Source: SZUA-442 sp963753185
GTDB lineage: Bacteria; Actinomycetota; Acidimicrobiia; Spongiisociales; UBA5794
Assembly (NCBI GenBank): GCA_963753185.1
Contig: CAVWBO010000007.1
Span: forward strand, 1,116,001 to 1,180,000
Direction of reading: 5' to 3'
Length of the DNA stretch: 64,000 bases
The notes below the pieces were generated by a model. It was not told the DNA's origin. It worked only from the letters and a program-made list of their open reading frames with translations, and did not search any database. The position numbers and the translations under genes were made by a program. This document shows positions 40,818 to 49,797 of the stretch, in pieces (the stretch's first letter is position 1; the number at the start of each line of letters is the position of its first letter).

Positions 40818-41821
40818 TGGACGCAGTGGTGCCTGACGCGATGCCCCGCATCTTCTCCGGCGTTCAGCCGACGGGGAACATCCACCTCGGCAACTACCTC
40901 GGTGCGTTCCGCAATTGGGTGCGTCTCCAGGACGACCACGACGCCATCTACTGCATCGTCGACCTCCATGCGATGACGGTGGAGTACGACCCGCCGGCGC
41001 TCGAGAAGGCGCGGCTCGACACCGCAAGGGTCCTTCTCGCCCTCGGTGTCGACCCCGACCGTTCGCTGCTGTACACGCAGAGCCAGGTGATGGAGCACTC
41101 AGAGCTCGCATGGATCCTCGGCACGATGACCCCCATGGGGGTGCTCAACCGGATGACGCAGTTCAAGGACAAGACCGACAAGGGTTTCGCGGCGAACCTC
41201 GGCCTCTACTCGTATCCGGTGTTGATGGCTGCCGACATCCTCCTCTATCGGGCGAACCTCGTACCGATCGGCGACGACCAGCGTCAGCACCTCGAGATGA
41301 CGCGTGATCTCGCCGAGCGCTTCAACAATCGTTTCGGTGACACGTTCCCGATCCCTGAGCCCTACATACCGGAGAGGGCCGCTCGTGTCATGTCCCTCAC
41401 GGACCCGACGTCGAAGATGTCGAAGTCCGATCCGCAGGAGAAGTCGCGCATCTCGATCCTCGACGACCCTGACGTCATCCGGAAGCGGATTCGGTCCGCG
41501 GTCACCGACAGCGACCCCGAGGTCCGCTACGACGTCGCACAGAAGCCTGGTATCTCGAACCTCCTCGACATTCTGGCTGCCTGCACCGGACGCCAGATCG
41601 AAAGCCTCGTGTCCGAGTACGCCGATCAGGGCTACGGCGTGTTCAAGGACGTCGTCGCAGATGCGGTCATCGAGGAACTCGGCCCCTTCCGGACGGCCTA
41701 CGCCGGACTTCGGTCTGACGATGTCCGCAGCGTCCTGCACGAATCGGGGATCAAGGGCAGGGAGCTCGCCGCCGGGTACATGCGGGAGGTTCGCACCGCC
41801 GTGGGCGTGAAGGGGTTCTGA
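40817..41821 (+). CDS. trpS: tryptophan-tRNA ligase
   Basis: This class I synthetase charges tRNA-Trp. It is 334 residues from ATG 40817, with the HIGH-like motif 'QPTGNIHLGNYLGA', 'MAADILLYRANLVPIGDDQRQHLE' (split) and the 'SKMSKSD' loop before 'RISILDDPD'. ATG 40817 overlaps the upstream stop by one base. An internal ATG at 40841 ('MPRIFSGVQPTG') could also serve, since many homologues start there. Confidence 0.96.
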   Translation: MDAVVPDAMPRIFSGVQPTGNIHLGNYLGAFRNWVRLQDDHDAIYCIVDLHAMTVEYDPPALEKARLDTARVLLALGVDPDRSLLYTQSQVMEHSELAWILGTMTPMGVLNRMTQFKDKTDKGFAANLGLYSYPVLMAADILLYRANLVPIGDDQRQHLEMTRDLAERFNNRFGDTFPIPEPYIPERAARVMSLTDPTSKMSKSDPQEKSRISILDDPDVIRKRIRSAVTDSDPEVRYDVAQKPGISNLLDILAACTGRQIESLVSEYADQGYGVFKDVVADAVIEELGPFRTAYAGLRSDDVRSVLHESGIKGRELAAGYMREVRTAVGVKGF

Positions 41822-41866
41822 ACCAGCGGGTTCGGGTTCGGCAACGGGCGTTCGGTCTATCGATCC

Positions 41867-42010
41867 ATGGATCTCGACGACGTCGAGCGCCGTGACAGGT
41901 CCTTGTACACCCTTCGGTGGGTGCAGGTGCACCTGATCGAGGAGTACGCCCGCCACCTCGGGCACGCGGACCTGATCCGTCAGGCGATCGACGGCCAGAT
42001 GGGCGACTAG
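41867..42010 (+). pseudogene. remnant of a DUF664/DinB-like protein (C-terminal 47 residues)
   Basis: The short frame from ATG 41867 encodes 'LYTLRWVQVHLIEEYARHLGHADLIRQAIDG', which reads like the C-terminal helix of DUF664/mini-DinB proteins, normally 160-180 residues. Only 45 bases separate it from trpS, so the front three quarters are missing. It is either a decayed copy or a miniature protein. No ribosome-binding site is evident. Confidence 0.5.
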
Positions 42011-42086
42011 GGGTACCTGTGGATCCGGTGGGACGGTCCCGCCGCTACAGTCGAGCCATTGCCGGCGCTGGCGTGGAGGTGGTCTC

Positions 42087-43244
42087 GTGGAGATCGAAAT
42101 CGGAAGGGCGAAGTCTGGACGTCGTGCCTGGGGGTTCGACGACATCGCGATCGTGCCGTCGAGGCGGACCCGGGATCCCGAGGACGTCGACCTGTCCTGG
42201 GAGCTGGATGCGTTCACATTCGGTCTGCCCATGATGGCCTCAGGAATGGACTCAGCCGTCACGCCGGCCACGGCGATCGAGGTCGGGAGGCTCGGTGGCC
42301 TCGCCTGTCTCAACCTCGAAGGCCTCTGGACGCGGTACGAGGACCCGATCCCCGTATACGAGGAGATCGCAGAGCTCGACAAGGAGAAGGCGACGCGACG
42401 CATGCAGGAGATGTATGCATCGCCCGTCATCCCCGAGTTGATCACCGAGCGGATCAGGGAGATCAAGCGCGCCGGCGTCGTGACATGCGGCAGCCTGACA
42501 CCAGCCACGGTGGCGAAGCACATCGATGCTGCGAAGGCCGGTGGCCTCGACGTCCTCGTCATCCAGGGGACTGTCGTGTCGGCTGAGCATGTCTCGTCCA
42601 GGGAGGAGCCCCTCGACCTCTACCGCTTCATCCGCGAGGTCGAAATGCCCGTCATCGTCGGGGGCTGCGCGAGCTACTCGGGCGCGCTTCACCTGATGCG
42701 CACAGGAGCGGTTGGCGTGCTCGTCGGCGTCGGTCCGGGGGCGGCGTGCACGACACGTGGGGTCCTCGGCATCGGCGTTCCCCAGGCGACGGCGATCGCA
42801 GACGCCGCTGGTGCCCGTTCCGCGTACCTGGAGGAGACGGGCCGCTACGTGCACGTCATCGCCGATGGTGGGATGCGCACGGGTGGTGATGTGTCCAAGG
42901 CCATTGCGTGCGGAGCGGATGCCGTGATGCTCGGCTCGCCGATGGCGGCGGCGGACGAGTCCCCGTCGGGTGGATTCCATTGGGGTATGGCGACCTTCCA
43001 CCCAACGCTGCCGAGGGGTTCGAGGGTGCACGTCGGCAGGCTCGGAACCATCGAGGAGATCCTCCTCGGCCCCGCCCATGAGAACGATGGGAGGCGCAAC
43101 CTGTTCGGCGGGCTCCGCGGCTCGATGGCGACGACCGGGTACGCCACGGTGAAGGAGTTCCAGAAGGCCGAGGTCATGGTCGCACCCGCCCTCCAGACAG
43201 AGGGCAAGCAGCTCCAACGCTCCCAGGGCGTGGGGATGGGTTGA
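42087..43244 (+). CDS. guaB3: GuaB3 family IMP dehydrogenase
   Basis: The 385-residue protein belongs to the GuaB3 type (no CBS pair, ~380 residues). It has 'DDIAIVPSRRTRDPEDVD', 'MASGMDSAVTPATAIEVGRLGG', the catalytic loop 'GVGPGAACTTRGVLGIGVPQATA' with Cys, 'YVHVIADGGMRTGGDVSKAIACGADAVMLG' (split), and a C-terminal 'GGLRGSMATTGYATVKEFQ'. IMP dehydrogenases oxidise IMP to XMP, and at least some GuaB3 enzymes do so. The GTG start has GGAGGT 9 bases before it and TACAGT at 42046-42051. guaA follows with a one-base overlap. Confidence 0.92.
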   Translation: MEIEIGRAKSGRRAWGFDDIAIVPSRRTRDPEDVDLSWELDAFTFGLPMMASGMDSAVTPATAIEVGRLGGLACLNLEGLWTRYEDPIPVYEEIAELDKEKATRRMQEMYASPVIPELITERIREIKRAGVVTCGSLTPATVAKHIDAAKAGGLDVLVIQGTVVSAEHVSSREEPLDLYRFIREVEMPVIVGGCASYSGALHLMRTGAVGVLVGVGPGAACTTRGVLGIGVPQATAIADAAGARSAYLEETGRYVHVIADGGMRTGGDVSKAIACGADAVMLGSPMAAADESPSGGFHWGMATFHPTLPRGSRVHVGRLGTIEEILLGPAHENDGRRNLFGGLRGSMATTGYATVKEFQKAEVMVAPALQTEGKQLQRSQGVGMG

Positions 43245-44815
43245 TGGCGGTCGCGACCGCTTCGGGCCACGCATCCGAGGGGGACTTCGACCGAATCCTG
43301 GTCGTCGACTTCGGCGCCCAGTATGCGCAACTGATCGCACGGCGAGTACGCGAGGCTCGTGTCTTCTCCGAGATCGTCCCGCGTGACGTCACAGCGGAGG
43401 ACATTCGCGCCAAGGCGCCTGTCGGCATCATCCTGTCGGGGGGACCGGCGTCCGTGTACGCCGACGATGCGTATGACCTCGATCCCGACATCCTGACGCT
43501 CGGCATCCCCGTTCTCGGCATCTGCTACGGCCACCAGGTCCTCGCAAAGACCCTGGGCGGAACGGTGTCGAACACGGGGAGGTCCGAGTTCGGGCCAGCC
43601 GATATGACCGTCCTCGATGACGGCTCCGCCCTCTTCGATGGACAGCCTCCCTCACAGCAGGTGTGGATGAGCCACAACGATGCCGTGTCGGTGGCGCCAG
43701 CGGGGTTCACGGTAACGGCGTCCACCCCTGACGCCCCTGTTGCGGCCATGGAGGCGGCGGATCAAGGATTCTTCGGAGTCCAGTTCCATCCTGAGGTGCG
43801 CCACACCGACCACGGCCAGCGCATCCTCGAGGCGTTCGTGTGGCAGGTGTGCGGGGCGAGGCCCGCCTGGACCCACGTTGGCATCATCGAACAGTCCGTC
43901 GACGCCATCCGCGAGGCCGTCGGGGATGCCGTCGCAATCTGCGGCCTCTCCGGAGGCGTCGATTCGTCCGTTGCCGCAGCGATCGTCCACAAGGCGATCG
44001 GCGACCAGCTCGTCTGCGTGTTCGTGGATCACGGCCTGATGCGACATGGCGAGGGCGACCAGGTCGAGGAGACCTTCCGCGACCACTTCCGGATGAACCT
44101 GATCCACGTGAGGGCGCAGGACCGGTTCCTCACGGCACTGTCGGGTGTCACAGACCCTGAGGAGAAGCGCAAGATCATCGGGGAGACGTTCATCAGGGTC
44201 TTCGAGGAGGTCGCCGAGGGCATCGAGGGGGCGAACTTCCTCGTCCAGGGAACCCTGTATCCCGACGTCATCGAGTCCGGCACGAAGGACGCTGCGAAGA
44301 TCAAGAGCCACCACAATGTCGGAGGCCTGCCAGACGACATGGCCTTCGAACTCATCGAACCGCTCCGCGACCTCTTCAAGGACGAGGTCAGGGGAATCGG
44401 GGAGGAGCTCGGCCTCCCGGACGAGATCGTGTGGCGCCAACCGTTCCCAGGGCCCGGTCTCGCCGTGCGCATCATCGGTGACGTGACGAAGGAGCGCCTC
44501 GACATCCTCCGGGCGGCCGACGCCATCGTGCTCGACGAGATCCGCAGGGCCGACCTGTATCGGGAGGTCTGGCAGTCCTTCGGTGTGCTCCCTGCCATCA
44601 AGAGCGTCGGGGTCCAGGGAGATGGCCGCACGTATGCGTACCCGCTGATCCTTCGGGCGGTGACGAGCGATGACGCCATGACGGCAGACTGGGCGCGGAT
44701 TCCCTACGACGTCCTGGCGAGGATCTCGTCACGCGTCATCAACGAGGTCCCCGGCATCAACAGGGTTGCCTACGACATCTCCTCGAAGCCGCCTGCGACG
44801 ATCGAGTGGGAGTAG
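43244..44815 (+). CDS. guaA: GMP synthase (glutamine-hydrolysing)
   Basis: GuaA makes GMP from XMP, glutamine and ATP. The 523-residue protein has a class I glutaminase domain ('GICYGHQVLAKTLGG' with nucleophile Cys, 'FGVQFHPEV' with His-x-Glu), a PP-loop ATPase ('GLSGGVDSSVAAA'), and the C-terminal dimerisation domain ('QPFPGPGLAVR', ending 'SSKPPATIEWE'). ATG 43244 overlaps the guaB3 TGA. It is the second step of the guanine branch. Confidence 0.98.
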   Translation: MAVATASGHASEGDFDRILVVDFGAQYAQLIARRVREARVFSEIVPRDVTAEDIRAKAPVGIILSGGPASVYADDAYDLDPDILTLGIPVLGICYGHQVLAKTLGGTVSNTGRSEFGPADMTVLDDGSALFDGQPPSQQVWMSHNDAVSVAPAGFTVTASTPDAPVAAMEAADQGFFGVQFHPEVRHTDHGQRILEAFVWQVCGARPAWTHVGIIEQSVDAIREAVGDAVAICGLSGGVDSSVAAAIVHKAIGDQLVCVFVDHGLMRHGEGDQVEETFRDHFRMNLIHVRAQDRFLTALSGVTDPEEKRKIIGETFIRVFEEVAEGIEGANFLVQGTLYPDVIESGTKDAAKIKSHHNVGGLPDDMAFELIEPLRDLFKDEVRGIGEELGLPDEIVWRQPFPGPGLAVRIIGDVTKERLDILRAADAIVLDEIRRADLYREVWQSFGVLPAIKSVGVQGDGRTYAYPLILRAVTSDDAMTADWARIPYDVLARISSRVINEVPGINRVAYDISSKPPATIEWE

Positions 44816-44816
44816 G

Positions 44817-44842
44817 GGCCCAGGAGCAGGGCCCAGGAGTAG
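44817..44842 (+). repeat. two 13-base tandem repeats after guaA
   Basis: GGCCCAGGAGCAG and GGCCCAGGAGTAG stand head to tail directly after the guaA stop, with a partial third copy after them. No role is known; it separates convergent genes. Confidence 0.6.
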
Positions 44843-44861
44843 GGCAGGGGCGCCCGAAGGT

Positions 44862-45809
44862 TCACTCGGGGCTGAAGTGGGTTCCGATTGCAGACGGGGC
44901 GTCTCCGCGAACGAGGTTCCCCCAGCGCGGATGCCTGTCCCCCCACTCGCGCAGCCAATCGGCGTTCACGAGGACGAGGGCGAGGATCATGAGGACGAAC
45001 GGCATGATCGGTAGGACCTGGGTGAGGTTCGGGAACACGCTCTGGAGATCGAGGGCAAGCCATTGGAGGAATCCGAACAGCAGGACCCCGACGGCGACTC
45101 GCAGGGGATGCCAGCCACCGAAGATCACGATGGCGAGCGCGATCCACCCGAAGTTCCTCGTGTGTTGGAACGACCATCCGAGCTTGGCATCCAGCGTGAA
45201 CGCCGCTCCGCCGATACCGACGAGAGCTCCGCCGATGATCGTGTAGCGGTATCTCAGGCGGTTCACGTGCAGGCCCCTGGAGTGTGCGGCCTCCGGGCGC
45301 TCCCCGATGCCCTGGAGCGAAAGCCCCTGACGCGTCCTGAACATGAATGCCCACGCCACGATCACGACGAGGAGGCTCGCATACACGACGATGTCGTGGC
45401 TGAAGAGCACGCGGCCGATGAACGGGAGGTCAGCCAGCACGGGGATGTCCATCGAAGGCACTGCGATCTGGCCTCCCGGTTTCCCCGTGTACGAGCTTCC
45501 GAGGAACGAAGAGAGGGCGACACCGAGCAACGCGAGGACGAAGCCCACGGCGACCTGGTTGAGCCTCAAGGTGATGCTCGAGAATGCCACGACCAGGGCG
45601 AAGACCGCACCCACGATCGCAGCGCCGACGAATCCCGCCCATGTGTTGTTGGTCTCGAACGCGATCACGAACCCTGCGAGGGCCGAGAGCATCAGACTGC
45701 CCTCCAGGGAGAGGTTGATGACTCCACCCTTCTCCGTGATCGTCTCCCCGGTCGCGGCGAAGATCAACGGTGCCGCTGCGGCGATGATGGTCGCGAGCGT
45801 GGCTTCCAT
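44862..45809 (-). CDS. nucleoside-type ABC importer permease, second subunit
   Basis: The 315-residue integral membrane protein resembles NupQ/YufQ of BMP-type nucleoside importers. It has about eight hydrophobic spans, with 'EKGGVINLSLEGSLMLSALAGF' in the first third (the family hallmark 'GxxNLxxEG'), 'AVGFVLALLGVALSS', and 'AAHSRGLHVNRLRYR' in the cytoplasmic loop. Its ATG overlaps the TGA of the preceding permease. It ends the minus-strand operon and faces guaA. Confidence 0.88.
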   Translation of the reverse strand: MEATLATIIAAAAPLIFAATGETITEKGGVINLSLEGSLMLSALAGFVIAFETNNTWAGFVGAAIVGAVFALVVAFSSITLRLNQVAVGFVLALLGVALSSFLGSSYTGKPGGQIAVPSMDIPVLADLPFIGRVLFSHDIVVYASLLVVIVAWAFMFRTRQGLSLQGIGERPEAAHSRGLHVNRLRYRYTIIGGALVGIGGAAFTLDAKLGWSFQHTRNFGWIALAIVIFGGWHPLRVAVGVLLFGFLQWLALDLQSVFPNLTQVLPIMPFVLMILALVLVNADWLREWGDRHPRWGNLVRGDAPSAIGTHFSPE

Positions 45810-47848
45810 CAGGCCAACGCCTCTGGACCCGTATGGGCCTGACCGATGTCGATGTCGGGTGGTTCGGCACCGGCCCTGTGCGCGGTGCGGTACGACCGCA
45901 GCCCCGAGGCGATCAGGGCGAACAGGACGAGCACACCGACGAGCACCGCGCCGAGGGCCGAGTCGACGCCGAGGCGCAGGGTGAGGGCGATGCTGCCGAC
46001 AGCCACGATTGCGAAGAACGCCGAGATCGGTGCGATCCGAGCAGCGCTGAAGCCTGCGAGGAGGACGACGAGGATTCCCAGGAACCCGTAGCCGCCTGAC
46101 ACGGAGGGAACCAGCTTGTGGTGGAAGCCCGTCGCCTGGATCGCGCCTGCCAGACCTGAGAGGGCACCGCAGATCGCGAAGGCCCCGAGCATGTACCGGT
46201 TCGTCGGGATTCCGAGCAGGTGCGCACTCTGGGTGTTACGTCCGACCGCCTTGAGCCTGAGGCCGTAGCGTGTTCCACGGAGCAGGAGCCACACGCCGAA
46301 CAGGGCGAGAATGGTCAGTCCGACGGCGAGAGGGGAGAGTCGTGTGTCTCCGAGGGCGGGGAGCCATGATTCCCTCGGGAACGGTTCCGTGCCGCTCGTC
46401 GATGCGATGCCAGGGCGTGCCCACGGGCCGATGATGAGGTACAGCGTCAGGCCGGTGGCGACGAAGTTGAGGCCGAGGCCACCGAAGATCTCATTGACCT
46501 TGCCCCGTGTCTTCAGGACGCCTGCGAGGAGGGCCCAGCCGATGCCGAACAGGATGCCGACGATGAGCGTCATCGGGATGAGGATGTACGACGGTGCTGT
46601 GACCTCGCGGGCGATCAGCGATGCGCCGATCGCACCGAGGATGATCTGGCCCTCGACACCGATGTTCCACAGACCCGCGGAGAATGTGACCACGAGTCCT
46701 GCAGCGGCGAGTGTGAGCGGAACCCAGACCATCACCGTGTCGGAGATCTTGTCGGTCGAGCCGAGCGATCCGTCGATGATCAACCGGAACGCCTCGATCG
46801 GGTTCTCGCCGACGAGCAGGACGAGTGCCGCCGCAAAACCGAGGGCGACGACGAACGGGAGGACGCCGATGGCAGCCCTGGCGATCCCGCTCGCATCCTC
46901 GCCGGACCGCACGGTCATCGGAGCACCTCCTGATCCCGAGTCCGTGACACGGCCGCCGATGAGGTGGCCGATCTCGTCGATGTTGGTCGCCGACGTGTCG
47001 AGCTCCGCGAGGACCGTGCCAGCGAAGAACACCAGGATCCGATCGCTGTACCGGAGGAGCTCGTCGAGGTCGGATGAAGCGAAGACGATCGCGGTCCCCT
47101 CCGTGCGCCTTGCGAGCAGCTGTCCCCAGACCCAGTCAGCCGACCCGATGTCGAGTCCGCGCGTGGGATGCTCCATGAGGAGTAGCTCGAGTTCGCTGGG
47201 GAGCATGGCTAGGAGAAGGCGCTGCTGATTCCCACCAGAGAGGGCTTCGACCGGCATCTCATCGGTGCCCTTGATCGAGAAGTGGTCGATGTGTTCGCCA
47301 GCCACGGTCTTCGCGTGATCCCAGTCGATGAAGAGCCCTTTTCCATTGCGATCGGCGAGCACGAAGTGCTCGGTGATCGAGAGTCCCCCCACCAGCCCCT
47401 CTTCGAGCCTTCCAGCCGGGAGGTACTGCATCCCCGCATCGAGGTGGTCACGGTAACTCCGAGCGGTGAGGTCCACTCCGCGAAGCTTCACGCTTCCCGT
47501 CGATGGCGGCACGAGGCCGCAGATGCCACGGAGGAACGTGCGTTGGCCGCTCCCCTCCATGCCGGCCAGACCAATCACCTCGCCCCGACGAACCTCGAGG
47601 TCGACACCCTCGAGACGCAAGAGGCGCTCCTCGATCGTCACGTCCCGGACCTCGAGCGTGGGAGGGCCGAGGGGGACGTCTGCGCGCTCTGACACCTCGA
47701 TGGGTTCACCGAACATCATCGTGACGAGTTCACTTGCGGGCACAGGCATCTCGGCGTCACCGACCACCCTTCCCTGTCGCATCACGGTGACCCGTTCACA
47801 GATCTCGGCAACCTCCTCGAGTTTGTGGGAGACGAAGATGACGCTCAT
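45809..47848 (-). CDS. ABC ATPase (second half) fused in frame to first permease of BMP importer
   Basis: The frame encodes 679 residues. The first ~310 are the rest of ATPase domain 1 ('IFVSHKLEEVAEICERVTVMRQG') and all of ATPase domain 2 ('GLAGMEGSGQRTFLRGI', 'LSGGNQQRLLLAM', 'DIGSADWVWGQL'). The rest (from ~residue 311, 'MTVRSGEDASGIARAA') is a NupP-like permease with 'FSAGLWNIGVEGQIILGAI'. The two are joined without a stop. A strong GGAGG lies 6 bases before the internal ATG 46918, so the permease may also be made alone. The start of ATPase domain 1 lies in another frame (47853-48407) because of one extra base at 47869-47870. ABC importers normally have separate proteins here. Confidence 0.8.
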   Translation of the reverse strand: MSVIFVSHKLEEVAEICERVTVMRQGRVVGDAEMPVPASELVTMMFGEPIEVSERADVPLGPPTLEVRDVTIEERLLRLEGVDLEVRRGEVIGLAGMEGSGQRTFLRGICGLVPPSTGSVKLRGVDLTARSYRDHLDAGMQYLPAGRLEEGLVGGLSITEHFVLADRNGKGLFIDWDHAKTVAGEHIDHFSIKGTDEMPVEALSGGNQQRLLLAMLPSELELLLMEHPTRGLDIGSADWVWGQLLARRTEGTAIVFASSDLDELLRYSDRILVFFAGTVLAELDTSATNIDEIGHLIGGRVTDSGSGGAPMTVRSGEDASGIARAAIGVLPFVVALGFAAALVLLVGENPIEAFRLIIDGSLGSTDKISDTVMVWVPLTLAAAGLVVTFSAGLWNIGVEGQIILGAIGASLIAREVTAPSYILIPMTLIVGILFGIGWALLAGVLKTRGKVNEIFGGLGLNFVATGLTLYLIIGPWARPGIASTSGTEPFPRESWLPALGDTRLSPLAVGLTILALFGVWLLLRGTRYGLRLKAVGRNTQSAHLLGIPTNRYMLGAFAICGALSGLAGAIQATGFHHKLVPSVSGGYGFLGILVVLLAGFSAARIAPISAFFAIVAVGSIALTLRLGVDSALGAVLVGVLVLFALIASGLRSYRTAHRAGAEPPDIDIGQAHTGPEALA

Positions 47849-47852
47849 GCCT

Positions 47853-48407
47853 TCAGATGCCAGCTCGCGGCAGGGTGGTGAACAGCAATGCGCGCTGGTC
47901 AGCCGAAATGCCTGTCGTCGGCTCGTCGAGGATCAACACGCGGGCGCCGAGCCACAAGAGTCGAGTGATCTCGACCTGCTGCCGCTCACCCACGGTGAGG
48001 GTCCTCGCCGGCGCGTCGAGGTCGAAGGTGAATCCGAATCGATCGCGCAGATCGGTGATCGCCGATCGAGAGGACCGACGGTCGAGCATGGAAGGCCCTG
48101 AGTCCGAGAGCAGGAAGTTGTCGAGTACGGAGAACGGCAGGAACACGAGCGGGTCCTGATGCAGCATCCCGATTCCAGCCTCGATGGCCTCGCTGGGCGA
48201 TCCGACGTGGATCGTCACGCCGTCGAGGACGATCTCGCCGGAATCGGCGGCGTAGAACCCTGACAGCACCTTCATGAGCGTCGATTTCCCCGCGCCGTTC
48301 TCGCCGAGGAGTCCGTGCAGGCTCCCCGTGGCGACGCTCAGGTCGATTCCGTCGTTGGCGCGAACGGAACCGAAGTGCTTGTGGATGTCGCGGAGTTCGA
48401 GACTCAT
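47853..48407 (-). CDS. ABC ATPase of BMP importer, N-terminal part cut by frameshift
   Basis: The 184-residue frame carries the first nucleotide-binding domain: Walker A 'GLLGENGAGKSTLMKVLSG', Q-loop 'MLHQDPLVFLPFSVLDN', signature-like 'LTVGERQQVEITRLLWLG' and Walker B 'VLILDEPTTG'. It then runs out of frame and ends in 'LPRAGI'. Removing one of the two bases at 47869-47870 restores 'TTLRELASEGMSVIFVSHKLEEV' and joins it to the next reading frame. The joined ATPase portion is about 496 residues, the usual length. ATG 48407 is the family start. Confidence 0.8.
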   Translation of the reverse strand: MSLELRDIHKHFGSVRANDGIDLSVATGSLHGLLGENGAGKSTLMKVLSGFYAADSGEIVLDGVTIHVGSPSEAIEAGIGMLHQDPLVFLPFSVLDNFLLSDSGPSMLDRRSSRSAITDLRDRFGFTFDLDAPARTLTVGERQQVEITRLLWLGARVLILDEPTTGISADQRALLFTTLPRAGI

Positions 48408-48488
48408 AGCCCTTCCATGAGCCTAGGCAATCCGCGAGGGCCCCGCCGGTCGCAGCGCATGCCGGGGTCAACCCGTCGGTCCCACCAC

Positions 48489-48524
48489 GGGAAGCGGGGA
48501 AGCACTTCGGCTTCCCCGCTTCCC
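48489..48524 (-). terminator. strong hairpin between BMP lipoprotein and ABC ATPase genes
   Basis: A perfect 15-bp stem GGGAAGCGGGGAAGC/GCTTCCCCGCTTCCC with a 6-base loop. It follows the lipoprotein gene and precedes the ATPase, so it may end most transcripts and keep the binding protein in excess. Confidence 0.75.
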
Positions 48525-48552
48525 GATTCCATGGGCGTCGTCAGCCGTTCCC

Positions 48553-49797
48553 TCAGGACTCGCTGGCCCCGTCGATGCCCTCGAGCAGCTGCTCCATGTA
48601 CCAGATCTGCTGTGGTGTCGCCGTCTCCCCCTCGGCGAGCCAGACGGAGCCGTCCTGGTTGTTGATCGGTCCCGTCCACAGGTTGATCGAGCCGTCTGCA
48701 AGCCCGGCGATGAAGGCATCGACCGCAGCCTCGTTCTCAGCCGTCACACCCGGCCCCTGGACATACCCGATGGCTGTCGTGTCGGGGTTGTTGAGATCCG
48801 ACCAGTCCGGACCGAGCCACTGGAACGTGGATTCGAAGGTCCCGTCGATGACGCTCTGGGCGATCTCGAGGTACGAGGGTCCCCAGTTGAACCACGGCGT
48901 GCCAAGGCACACTTCGGGCGCTCCGTCGCACGCACCGACATAGTCATAGGGAACCGCCCAGACGGTCTCGCCTGCGGCCGTCCGCTGGCCGGCGACGACG
49001 AGCGCCTCTGTCGTGTCGATGCCACTGATGAGGACGTCTGCGCCGCCATCGATGAAGTCGTTGGCGACGAGCGTCGGATCGAGGGTCACACCGGGGATGT
49101 TGAACCAGAACCCGATCCAGTTGACCGCAAACGTCAGGTCTGCTGCGTCATTGCCCCGAACCTCCGTCCAGCAGTGCTTGGCTCCCAGGTAGGCGGCGCT
49201 CACGAGACGCCGGGTCTCGTCGTTGATCAGTGGTCCCACATAGCCGATGCTGCCGGTCTCCGTGGCCAATGCCGCGCTGCAACCGGCGATCATCTTGCCG
49301 TACTCCATCTCGCCCATCACGTTGCCGAGGTTCGCGAGGTCTGGCCGGTAGTCCTTGCCATCCTCCCACGCATTGTCCCCTGAGGACCAGATCATCGGGA
49401 CGTCCGGATTCTGCTCCGCAGCGAGGAACGCTCCGTCCTTCATGTCGTCGGAGGTCATGAAGATGAGCTGCGCCCCCTGTTCGATCATGTCACGAGCAAC
49501 CTGGTCGACGGTCTGTTCGGGCCTGTCCGACGGGTTGACCTTGTCGAGCACGATCATCGTGGCGCCGAGCTTCTCCTCGAGGTACTCGCCGGCTTCGCGG
49601 TGCGCCTGGCTCCACCCCCTGTCATCCTGTGGACCGACGAGGATCATGCCAAATGTCAGGGGTTCCCCCGACATCTCCGTCGTCGTCGTCTCAGACCCCG
49701 CCTCGGTCGTCGTCGTGTCGGAGTCCGAGTCGCCGCACGCGCTCACGACCATCATCATTGCGAGCAGTCCGCTCAGCCAGATCAGGTGCCTTTTCAT
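48553..49797 (-). CDS. BMP family nucleoside-binding lipoprotein
   Basis: The 414-residue protein is the extracellular binding component of the importer. It has a lipoprotein signal with 'VVSAC' (Cys21), a Thr/Glu linker with TTTT blocks, and the BMP fold: 'FGMILVGPQDDRGWSQAHREAGEYLE', split, and 'QLIFMTSDDMKDGAFLAAEQNPDVP'. Family members bind purine nucleosides or related compounds. ATG 49797 has GGGAGG upstream; longer starts precede the signal peptide. Transcription is minus-strand, with TAGGCT at 49885-49880 as a possible -10. Confidence 0.9.
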   Translation of the reverse strand: MKRHLIWLSGLLAMMMVVSACGDSDSDTTTTEAGSETTTTEMSGEPLTFGMILVGPQDDRGWSQAHREAGEYLEEKLGATMIVLDKVNPSDRPEQTVDQVARDMIEQGAQLIFMTSDDMKDGAFLAAEQNPDVPMIWSSGDNAWEDGKDYRPDLANLGNVMGEMEYGKMIAGCSAALATETGSIGYVGPLINDETRRLVSAAYLGAKHCWTEVRGNDAADLTFAVNWIGFWFNIPGVTLDPTLVANDFIDGGADVLISGIDTTEALVVAGQRTAAGETVWAVPYDYVGACDGAPEVCLGTPWFNWGPSYLEIAQSVIDGTFESTFQWLGPDWSDLNNPDTTAIGYVQGPGVTAENEAAVDAFIAGLADGSINLWTGPINNQDGSVWLAEGETATPQQIWYMEQLLEGIDGASES

